The notes under the pieces are model-generated. The model worked only from the letters and a program-made list of their open reading frames with translations. It had not been told where the DNA came from and made no database searches. A DNA stretch of 35,000 nt from Prorocentrum cordatum (taxonomy: Eukaryota > Sar > Dinophyceae > Prorocentrales > Prorocentraceae), in NCBI GenBank assembly GCA_963575745.1, contig CAUYUJ010000769.1, forward strand, positions 397,501-432,500, read 5' to 3'. Position 1 is the stretch's first letter. Each line of letters begins with the position of its first letter. Positions 27,675-35,000 of this stretch are shown in pieces. A program made the translations under genes and the position numbers.

Positions 27675-27861
27675 TCCTCCTCCTCCTCCTCCTCCTCCTC
27701 CTCCTCCTCCTCCTCCATCCCCCCCCAAGACGTAACTCGTGCGACTCCCGGCTGCTGCCCCACTCCCGGCGGGCCCCCGAGCGGTTGGTGGTGCCGTCAA
27801 GCTGCAAGAATATCTCCTGGCATCAGGAGGCGAGGAGGCGAAGGGGAAGCTGCGCAAGCAG

Positions 27862-27929
<68 letters not shown>
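27675..27929. repeat. (CTC)n tract, spacer and (GAC)n tract
   Basis: 27675-27717 is pure CTC. 27864-27928 is pure GAC/ACG repeat encoding poly-Asp, poly-Thr or poly-Arg depending on frame. The 145 bp between them are single-copy. Confidence 0.95.
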
Positions 27930-28995
27930 CGCGAGCTGGAGTCTTGCACGCTCCGCTGAGGAGCACGCCCGTGCCAGTCATGGAACTGCGTTGAGGCCGT
28001 AGCCTGCGGAAATGACTTCTGGGAGGTCTCCGACAGACAGATTGATAAAGAACAATTCAGCCCGATTAAAAAAGGCCATTGACCCAGAATACAGAAGGGG
28101 CGTTGACCTAAGGAACCCTACATAAGGAACGAGGCCTCATTTTCCCATAAGTTTAACTTCGATGTCCCATCGAAACCCTAAGCAAAACCAAAGGGGAACT
28201 GCAAAGCAACTAAGGAACACCGAGCCCCTCCCCAACGAACAGGGTTCCTTCCTGAGTGCCCCGACTGTAGGCCGGATGCCCGGCATGAAGCCAGGTGAAG
28301 CGTGACTGAGCCGTTCTAACCGGCACGAGGCTGGACTGAACGGGATGCAAACAGATTGGGTCCCTCCTCCGCCTCCACGCCGTCACGATCAGCACACAGC
28401 ATCTGAACTTGAAGGAGCTGGCAGGCTTGCTTGGCAATAGCCATACTCCATAATTGTGCAAAGCCAGCGGACCTGGCTGGACTCTTCATACCTTCTGTAA
28501 CACCTCACGGTGACGTTCCGACGCATGCGATCTGCCACATTCAGGCCGCTGGCATGCAAGCAGCTGGCGCCGAGACAACCAATGGCGCGCACACAAACAT
28601 CCCAACTTGTGTATCAGCCAGTGCGTGAGCAAAGACTTCAAATGACGTTGCGAACACGCGCTGGAGATTCGTGCGTCATGGCGTGCAATCGCCGCCTGCG
28701 TGATCCATACACGTTGGCGGTGTCGTTTGACCTGCGGGCTAAAACGCGGCCTTTGATCACCCCGTCCGATGCTCGAGTTGAGTAGGGCGAACTACTCTGT
28801 CGGGGGTGCAGGCTCTGCTGATACGCGTGGTGCGGGTTTGCAGAAAGACCCGCGAAAGTGCCCCGGAGAAGCACTTCGTATCCACACTCATCCAGAACAG
28901 AGATAGGACCACAACGAAATCAGGCAGAGACGAGTCGAGGATCTCGGAGTCGGTGGGCACAAGTGGAGGGTATATCGGGACACGCGGCCGTGCGA
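27930..28995. other. Longest microsatellite-free single-copy stretch
   Basis: This stretch has mixed base composition and no microsatellite. Open frames of 60-143 codons occur on both strands (for example 28510-28785 plus and 28757-29188 minus) with similar, modest codon bias, so strand cannot be decided. A single TCGAAACCCTAAG near 28169 resembles a plant telomere unit but is not repeated. The stretch could contain exons. Confidence 0.35.
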
Positions 28996-29045
28996 GAGCG
29001 TTCTGGAACACTCCAGGAGAGTTCCAGAACGCTCTGGAACGATCC
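28996..29045. repeat. Inverted repeat with heat-shock-element-like pentamers
   Basis: AGCGTTCTGGAACACTCC and GAGTTCCAGAACGCT are inverted copies around a short AGGA centre (28997-29033), followed by a partial third repeat CTCTGGAACG. The arms contain TTCTGGAA and TTCCAGAA, both fitting the heat-shock factor consensus nTTCnnGAAn. Whether this is regulatory or only a palindrome is open. Confidence 0.7.
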
Positions 29046-29526
29046 GTCCTCGCTCCAGGTCTGCCTGACGACCGCCTCAAACCCCACCCCTTCAGGAGCG
29101 CATTTGTTTGCTCGCACCAACAGCGGGCGTTAGGGGGGGCATAACGTAGCGCCTCCACCCCTCCCTCAGATTGTGGTGCCGGAAGCACTGCGGCAGTGCC
29201 GGGGACGCACTGAGTGGGGGAGCGTTACGTTATGGCAGGGGGAGGGGGGGGGGAGGGTAGGGGGCATAGCGCGCGTTGTGGCCCAGAGGGTTGCAAAAAC
29301 AGTCTCCAGGTGTCCTTCCTGCCTCGCCGCAGCAAAACCCTGCACGACTCCGTGCCACCCGGATGAGTGCTCAGTGTTGGAGGCGCCCAGGGGGTCTCAG
29401 CTAGTTGGGCCCCAAGAAAATCGGTCAAGACGGGGGGGAAGGCAAATCCGGCCAACATCGATCCCTGGATTCCTCCCGAGGTCCATGTGGCGCAATGTTG
29501 CACCCTGGATCCGCTGCTGTTTGACC
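29046..29526. other. Single-copy spacer
   Basis: It contains a G run (29241-29262). No gene or RNA was recognised. Confidence 0.3.
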
Positions 29527-29682
29527 AAAACGGTGCGGTGACGGACGGACCGTGCGGTGACCTCGAAATCCCCCGAAACCTCACCGCACGGTCCGTCACC
29601 GCACGGTTTTGGGACCCTGGAGGCCCTTGTCGCCCGAGACATCCTCGGAGAGGGACTCGAGTCCCAAAACCGCGCGGTGACC
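29527..29682. repeat. Nested inverted repeats of a CCGTGCGGTGACGG unit
   Basis: Arm 1 (29527-29562, AAAACGGTGCGGTGACGGAC and onward) pairs with arm 2 (29579-29610, ending CCGCACGGTTTT) across a 16-nt loop. Arm 2 and its extension, CACCGCACGGTTTTGGGAC, pair in turn with arm 3, AGTCCCAAAACCGCGCGGTG, at about 29660-29679. GTGCGGTGAC is also directly repeated inside arm 1. Three mutually complementary arms allow two alternative hairpins. Confidence 0.85.
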
Positions 29683-29860
29683 CAGAATCCCCACCACACA
29701 ATGGCCCCCGATGCTGACGGTCCCAGGCCCCCGAAAAAGGAGCCCCGGAGACCGCCAAGGGCGACAACAACAGAAATTCCCGAACCCAGAACCTCGAACC
29801 CCGCCCCCCCTTCCTTCTCGCAGGGAACCAGTGCTGGGCCACCTCACACCCCCAGCTTGC

Positions 29861-29980
29861 CATCGCTCGGACTTCCATTCTCCGTGCATTTTTCGGTTTT
29901 GCGCGTGGTTTTTGGCTCGATGGTCTATGATGCTCCTCGATTGCCCTCGCCGAGAAAAATTAGCCTGGCGAAGGACCCAA
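29861..29980. mobile_element. Foldback (MITE-like) element family A, copy 3 (right end decayed)
   Basis: The left terminus CATCGCTCGGACTTCCATTC matches A1 and A2. The interior CGTGGTTTTTGGCTCGATGG, then GATGCTCCTCGATTGCCC, then TCGCCGAGAAAAAT also matches. The right terminus is not recognisable (TTAGCCTGGCGAAGG), so the end coordinate is approximate. It is probably an old, right-truncated copy. Confidence 0.65.
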
Positions 29981-30029
29981 CCATATGAAGTTGTGAATAC
30001 AGAATTGTGATTATCTTCGGTGGCGCTCC

Positions 30030-30985
30030 CTATGGGGTCACGAAGCGCTGTACAAGGTGGGTGAAACGCAGGGAACAAGGGCCGTGTTGGGTGGTGGCGG
30101 ACGCATGCGGGCTGTGCCACTGGGACGTTCGGTGGAGCCCCCCATGGGGCCACGATTCGCTGTATTGGGTGGGTGAAACGCAGGGAGCAAGGGCTGTGCT
30201 GGGTGGTGGCGGACGCATGCGGGCGGTGCCAGTGGGACCTTCGATGGAGCTCCCTATGGGGCCGTGAAGCGCTGTACTGGGTGGGTGAAACGCAGGGAGC
30301 AAGGGCTGTGCTGGGTGGTGGCGGACGCACGCGGGCGGTCTTGCCACTGGGACCTTCGGTGGAGCCCCCGAATGAGGCCACGAAGCGCTGTACTGGGTGG
30401 GTGAAACGCAGGGAGCAAGGGCTGTGCTGGGTGGTGGCGGACGCATGCGGGCGGTGCCAGTGGGACCTTCGGTGGGGCTCCGTATGGGGCCACGAAACGT
30501 TGTACTGGGTGGGTGAAACGCAGGGAGCAAGGGCTGTCCTGGGTGGTGGCGGACGCATGCGGGCGGTCTTGCCACTGGGACCTTCGGTGGACCCCCCTTA
30601 TGGGGCCACGAAACAGTGTACTGGGTGGGTCAAAAACGCAGGGAGCAAGGGCTGTGCTGGGTGGTGGCGGACGCATGCGGGCGGTGCCAGTGGGACCTTC
30701 GGTGGAGCTCCCTTAATGGGGCCACGAAGCGCTGTACTGGGTGGGTGAAACGCAGGGAGCAAAGGCTGTGCTGGGTGGTGGCAAACGCATGCGGGCGGTC
30801 CACTGGGACCTTCGGTGGGGCCCCCTTATGGGGCCACGAAACGCTGTACTGGGTGGGTGAAACGCAGGGAGCAAGGGCTGTGCTGGGTGGTGGCAGACGC
30901 ATGCGGGCGGTCCCACTGGGGGCTTGGGTGGAACACTCTATGTGCCACGAAACGCTGTGCTGGGTGGGTGAAACGCAGGGAAGAG
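30030..30985. repeat. 112/116-bp minisatellite, 9 units
   Basis: The anchor GGGTGGGTGAAACGCAGGGA recurs with GTGAAA at 30061, 30173, 30285, 30401, 30513, 30629, 30745, 30857 and 30968. Spacings are 112, 112, 116, 112, 116, 116, 112 and 111 bp. Most of the length difference comes from GGTGCCAGTGGG versus GGTCTTGCCACTGGG. One plus frame always meets TGA in the anchor (GGT GGG TGA); the other two are open, and switching between units keeps a 191-codon frame alive. Minus frames are also open. I judge it non-coding. Confidence 0.95.
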
Positions 30986-31680
30986 GGAGAAAGGAGTTGG
31001 AGGGGGAAGAGGAGGAGAAGAGGAGCGGAACGCGGGGACCGTCTCTGCAAAGTGAGGACCCAACACCGCAGGCTGGTTGGGAACGAAAAAACGCCCCAGC
31101 GATGCCAAGCCAGCCGGCTTCGAACTCAGCAAACCCAGACCCGGATCGCTGCAGGGAGGCGGCGCCATGCTGCCGCTGTCCCTCGCCACTTCGTGTCTGA
31201 AAAGGTGGCGTTTTCGTGCACGCCGCCTGCCACCCTCCTGCGCGCTGCCATGGTAAGTACGCAATGCCCAAACGCCATGTTGTGCCCATCGGCCGGTGGC
31301 ACCGAGACTCCTGCAGTCGCCACCCGCCGCCCTGCGACTTGCAAGCTCTGTCCGCCCCCAATCTTCGAGCATCGCATGAAACTCGCTCTGGGTTCCGTCT
31401 CTGGCAAAATAGTCGCGTACACAGTTTAGCGCAGGCAGGATCGGCGGGATGGCAGCAACGCTTCCCCACCTCCGCAGCCGTTTGCCTCAGAGGCCCCACA
31501 GAGGGCCGCGTTAGCAGCACACTGCGAAGTGTGCACCAACGTTGAGTCCAGGAAGAAGGTCACAGCGTGTGGCGCCACAGCGCGTGACATGCGCCGCTAC
31601 GAGAAATGACGGGGGGGCGACCCCAATCCCAGACTTTGTGGGACTCTCGACCAGGCAAACGATTTGGGATCGACCTTGGG
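30986..31680. other. Single-copy region
   Basis: A purine-rich start (AAGGAGTTGGAGGGGGAAGA) is followed by mixed sequence with small overlapping frames on both strands. No domain was recognised. Confidence 0.3.
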
Positions 31681-31683
31681 AAT

Positions 31684-31765
31684 ATCATACATACATACAT
31701 GCATACATACCTATACGACCACCCTTCGGGTGATAAGGAGGTTCGGGGGGAGAGGAACCAACGTC
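31684..31765. repeat. Short CATA tract and spacer
   Basis: CATACATACATACATGCATA (about 31687-31706) is a short outlier of the large CATA array at 33307-34030. Single-copy sequence with a CACCCTTCGGGTG hairpin (31720-31732) follows. Confidence 0.75.
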
Positions 31766-32010
31766 TCACTCGATCGGTCTCACTATCGATCTCACGATCG
31801 ATCTCACGATCGGTCTCCCTCGATCGATCTCCCTCGATCGATCGCACAATCAATCTCACTCGATATACTTCATTCGATCGATCTCACAATCGATCTGACT
31901 ATCGATCTCACAATCGATCTCACTATCGATATCAGTATCGATCTCACAATCGGTCTCACGTTCGGTTTAACTATCGATCTCACTATCGATATCACAACCG
32001 ATATCACAAT
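31766..32010. repeat. 12-bp ATCGATCTCACA minisatellite
   Basis: About 20 degenerate units of ATCGATCTCAC(A/T) carry ATCGAT in most units, and some are doubled as TCGATCGATC. The 12-nt unit keeps every frame open. It merges at its right end into the CAT array through GATATCACAACCGATATCAC. Confidence 0.9.
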
Positions 32011-32014
32011 TAAA

Positions 32015-33002
32015 GTCACCATCATCATCAACATCATCGTCATCAACATCATGATCGTCATCATCCGCATCATCGTGACACAAGAATTATCATCATCAGC
32101 ATCACCACCTCATCACCATCATCATCAACATCATCATCGTCATCACCATCATCATTATTATCATCAACATCATCGGGACACCAGCATCGTGCCATCATCA
32201 TCATCATCATCAGCATCATCATCAACGGGACACGATCAACATCATCATCGGAACACCATCCTCATCATCATTGTCATCTCAACATCATGATCATGAACAA
32301 CATCCTCAAGATCATCATCATCATCATCATCGTCATCATCATCATCATCATCGGGACAACATCATCATCATCATCATCATCGTCATCATCATCATTAGCA
32401 ACATCATCATCATCATTACATCATCGTCGGAACACCATCCTCATCGTCACCATCATCATCATCATCATCATCACCATCTGCATCATCAACATCATCGGGA
32501 CACCATCATCATCATCAACATCAGCATCATCATCACCATCATTGCGCCACCATCATCAAAATCATCATCATCACCTCATCATCATCTTCATCAACAACAC
32601 ATCATCATCATCGGGATACCATCATCGTAATCATCATCATCATCGGGACACCATCATCATCACCATCATCATCAACAGCATCATCATCAACCTCATCAGC
32701 ATCGGGACACCATCATCATCATCATCGTCATCATCATCATCATCTTCACCATCATCATCAAAACATATGATTATCATCAACATCATCATCATCGGGGCAC
32801 CATCATCATCAGCATCATCATTATCATCATCGGGGCGCCATCATCATCACCACCATCACCATTACCATCATCAACATCGTCATCATCATCATCATCATCA
32901 TCATCATCGGGACGCCATCGTCATCACCACCATCACCACCATCATCATCATCATCATCATCGTCAAAATCATCAACATCGTCATCATCATCACCATCATC
33001 AC

Positions 33003-33038
<36 letters not shown>

Positions 33039-33040
33039 GG
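32015..33040. repeat. CAT array punctuated by CGGGACACC
   Basis: One kilobase of CAT/ATC units is interrupted at irregular intervals by CATCGGGACACCATC or near variants (about 32170, 32223, 32345, 32425, 32491, 32607, 32639, 32699, 32789, 32829 and 32906). The other CAT array (18716-20130) lacks this motif. The purest CAT stretch, 33005-33037, is the right end. Confidence 0.95.
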
Positions 33041-33140
33041 GGACACCGACGGGACACTGGCGGGACACCGGCGGGACACCGCGCGCCACTGGCCCCCGAG
33101 CAGGACACCGGCGGGATACCGCGGGGCACCGGTTGCCGGA
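33041..33140. repeat. 11-bp GGCGGGACACC tandem repeat
   Basis: About eight units of GGCGGGACACC or close variants begin exactly where the CAT array ends. The core GGGACACC is the same motif that punctuates that array. Confidence 0.85.
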
Positions 33141-33306
33141 ACGGAGACTTTTGGTCCGGCCGCGCCTCAGCTACAGGAGACAGATTTCTCGCCCGCCCAC
33201 GCAGCTTCGCCTCGCCCGCACGCACGGCACGCACGAACACGAAACCGAAACCGATTTCCCGGTAGGGGGGCTCTCCGTTCCACTTCGATCTCACCCCCTC
33301 ACCTCC
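33141..33306. other. Single-copy spacer
   Basis: Mixed GC-rich sequence with no recognised feature. Confidence 0.3.
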
Positions 33307-34030
33307 GACATACATACATACGTTCAAACATACATGCATACACACATACACTCATACATACATACATACATACATACATACATACATACAAACATACATA
33401 CATACATACATACATACATACATACATAAATACCAGCAAACATACATACATACACCCATGCATACGTACATACATACATACATGTGTATACATACATGCA
33501 TAACAACATAATTACATGCATGCGTACCTACATACATACATACATGCATACAAACATGTATTCGTACACGCATACATACAAACAAAGTTACATACACATA
33601 TACATACATGCAAACATACATACATACCTATATACATACATACATACATACATACATACATACATACATACATACATACATACATACATACATACATACA
33701 TACACATACACATTCATATACATATACATATACATGTACATACACCTATCAATATACGTATGCATTTACATATGCAAATCCATATCCGTATATACATACA
33801 TATATATATATATACATATGTATACAAATCTACATATACATGCACCTGTACACAGACATATACATGCACAAACATATATATATATATATGTATATACATA
33901 TAGATGCAACCTACATATATACACATGCATATACCTATACGTATGCATACATACATACATACATACATACATGCATACAGACATACAAACAAACAACCAT
34001 ATATACATACATGCATACACACATACATAC
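33307..34030. repeat. 0.7-kb CATA tetranucleotide array
   Basis: CATA units carry scattered CATG, CACA and TATA variants, with the purest stretch at 33632-33703. Central 33705-33935 is more degenerate with alternating AT/TA blocks. A 12-nt super-period (three units) yields Tyr-Ile-His-Thr peptides and Cys/Met/Tyr/Val peptides in all frames. Confidence 0.95.
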
Positions 34031-34165
34031 GAGAGAGCGTGATCCACCGCCGCCGCCGGAACCCTTTACTGGCCTGGCAAAACCCCCCTCCCCTCGAAAA
34101 CCCAACCACCCCTTTTCCTACCGGTTCGAATCCCGGAGGGGGGCCGGTTCGAACCCCTCCCCACC
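34031..34165 (-). repeat. Left inverted repeat with GGTTCGAA boxes
   Basis: GAGAGCGTGATCCACCGCCG (from 34034) and, farther in, two GGTTCGAA boxes (34123 and 34146) mirror sequence at 34805-34990 in inverted orientation: two or three GGTTCGAACC boxes, then GCAGCGGTAGAACACGCTCT. Both arms end outward in CATA repeat. GGTTCGAAnCC equals the pol III B box / tRNA T-loop consensus, but no full tRNA can be folded. Confidence 0.7.
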
Positions 34166-34189
34166 CCCCCACTCACCGCCAGCAAACGA

Positions 34190-34790
34190 CTCCCGGTCCC
34201 TACCACCGTCCGCATCACATCCTCCACTGTTGTTCCCAGCACCACTGTCCTCACCACCACTGTCCCCACTGTGTCCCCACCAGTGCCCCCACCACTGTCG
34301 CACTGTCCCCACTGTCCCCACCACTGTTCCCACCACGGTTCCACTCTCCCCACTGTCTCCACGGCCCCAACCACTGCCCGACTATCCCCACTGTCCCCAC
34401 TGTCCCACTGACTCCGCCGCTGTCCCACTGAGCTGTCCCACTGTTCCCACCACTGTCCCCACTGTCCCCACCACTGTCCCCACTGTACCTCTGTCCCATT
34501 GTCCCACCGCCGTCCTCGCCACCGCCTTCACCACTGTCCCCACCACCATTGTACCCTCCACTGTCCCACTGTTTCCACCTCATTCCCACTGTGCCCACAC
34601 CACTGTCCCCACCACCACCGTCCCCACCACTGTCCACTGTCCCCCCTGTTCCCACCATTGTCCCCACCACTGTCCCCACCACTACCGGCCCTCTACTGTC
34701 CCACTGTCCCACTGTCCCCACCACTGCCCCGCTGTCCCCTCACCACTGTCCCACCAACACCGTCCCCACCTCTGTCCGCACCCCCACTCG
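34190..34790. repeat. Degenerate GTCCCCACCACT array
   Basis: About 600 bp of ACTGTCCCCACCACTGTCCC-type units have a 12-15-bp period. The overlapping Pro/Thr/His frames on plus and Gly/Asp/Val frames on minus are repeat products. The array is enclosed by the inverted repeats on both sides. Confidence 0.9.
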
Positions 34791-34799
34791 GTTTTCGAG

Positions 34800-35000
34800 G
34801 GGGGGGGGGTTCGAACCGGTAGTGACCCCCCCCCCTTTTCATGATGAGCTGGGGTTGGGGGGGGTGGGGAGGGGTTCGAACCGGTAGTGACCCCCCCGGT
34901 TTTCCGGAGGGGGGGAGGGGGGGGGGAGGGGTTCGAACCGGTAGTGACCCCCCCCGGTTTTCCGCCAGCAGCGGTAGAACACGCTCTTTCATACATACAT
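34800..35000 (+). repeat. Right inverted repeat: three GGTTCGAACCGGTAGTGACC units
   Basis: GGTTCGAACCGGTAGTGACC occurs at 34809, 34873 and 34930 (spacing 64 and 57 bp), each followed by a C run and the last two by GGTTTTCCG. After the third comes CAGCAGCGGTAGAACACGCT, then CATACATACAT at the window edge. The block is the inverted partner of 34031-34165. The B-box-like sequence precedes the A-box-like AGCGGTAGAAC, opposite to tRNA order, so no tRNA is called. Confidence 0.8.

Noticed and set aside
27383-27763. 126-codon minus frame
   Set aside because: Third-position GC is low and irregular and part of it is a CTC-tract product.
28165-28180. AAACCCTAAG as a telomeric repeat
   Set aside because: It is a single occurrence with no tandem copies.
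28757-29188. 143-codon minus frame in microsatellite-free DNA
   Set aside because: The opposing plus frame (28806-29144) shows similar codon bias and part of the peptide comes from the inverted repeat, so no strand can be preferred.
29895-29910. TTTTTGGCTCGATGG as a dinoflagellate spliced-leader relic
   Set aside because: It lies inside foldback element A3, and the other family A copies have different sequence at that place, so it is a chance match.
30173-30748. 191-codon frame in the 112/116-bp array as a repeat protein gene
   Set aside because: Frame continuity is lost after the sixth unit, minus frames are equally open, and unit differences do not favour synonymous changes by eye.
34809-34980. 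tRNA or tRNA-derived SINE suggested by GGTTCGAACC and AGCGGTAGAACACGC
   Set aside because: The B-box-like motifs precede the A-box-like motif on the same strand and no cloverleaf can be drawn, so only a resemblance is recorded.

Overview
This window reads as nuclear DNA of a repeat-rich, GC-leaning eukaryote, most likely a unicellular alga or other protist. No prokaryotic operon, rRNA, intact tRNA, CRISPR array or recognisable protein family is visible. The mix of CTC/GAG, CAT and CATA microsatellites, 12-bp CAAGAGGCCCC-type minisatellites and short foldback elements resembles large algal genomes such as dinoflagellates. That placement is a guess: no dinoflagellate spliced-leader relic and no diagnostic gene was found.

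The window is almost wholly non-coding. Most long open frames are products of simple repeats: a 3-, 12- or 24-nt period leaves every frame free of stops. Only three short stretches outside the repeats (11371-11706 minus, 25343-25948 plus, 26174-26617 minus) have protein-like composition, and all three are low-confidence calls.

Layout. 0-5.3 kb: a dispersed 162-bp repeat (copy C1), an 8-bp/CA microsatellite, CTC tracts, a 104-bp direct duplication around foldback element B4, foldback element A1, an AAT tract and a 0.7-kb CTC mosaic. 5.3-10.7 kb: a run of minisatellites (73-bp array, GGAGAAACG-type, about 87-bp, CCTCTTGGGG-type, and a 62-bp array interrupted by 430 bp of unrelated DNA). 10.7-13.2 kb: mostly single-copy DNA with elements B1, B2 and A2. 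13.2-20.7 kb: CTC tracts, a 73-bp-like tandem repeat and a 1.4-kb CAT array. 20.7-24.1 kb: B3, C2, a 53-bp-arm hairpin inside a 1.4-kb unit with inverted ends, and a GAG tract. 24.1-29.9 kb: CTC/GAG/GAC tracts separated by the most gene-like single-copy DNA, a nested inverted repeat and A3. 30.0-35.0 kb: a 112/116-bp array, a 12-bp ATCGAT array, a CAT array punctuated by GGGACACC, a CATA array, and a GTCCCCACCACT array enclosed by inverted repeats rich in GGTTCGAACC.

The main positive result is repeat biology. There are two foldback (MITE-like) families, each with three or four copies, and one 162-bp dispersed family. Several minisatellite families recur at distant sites in opposite orientations, which suggests they moved as parts of larger mobile or duplicated segments.
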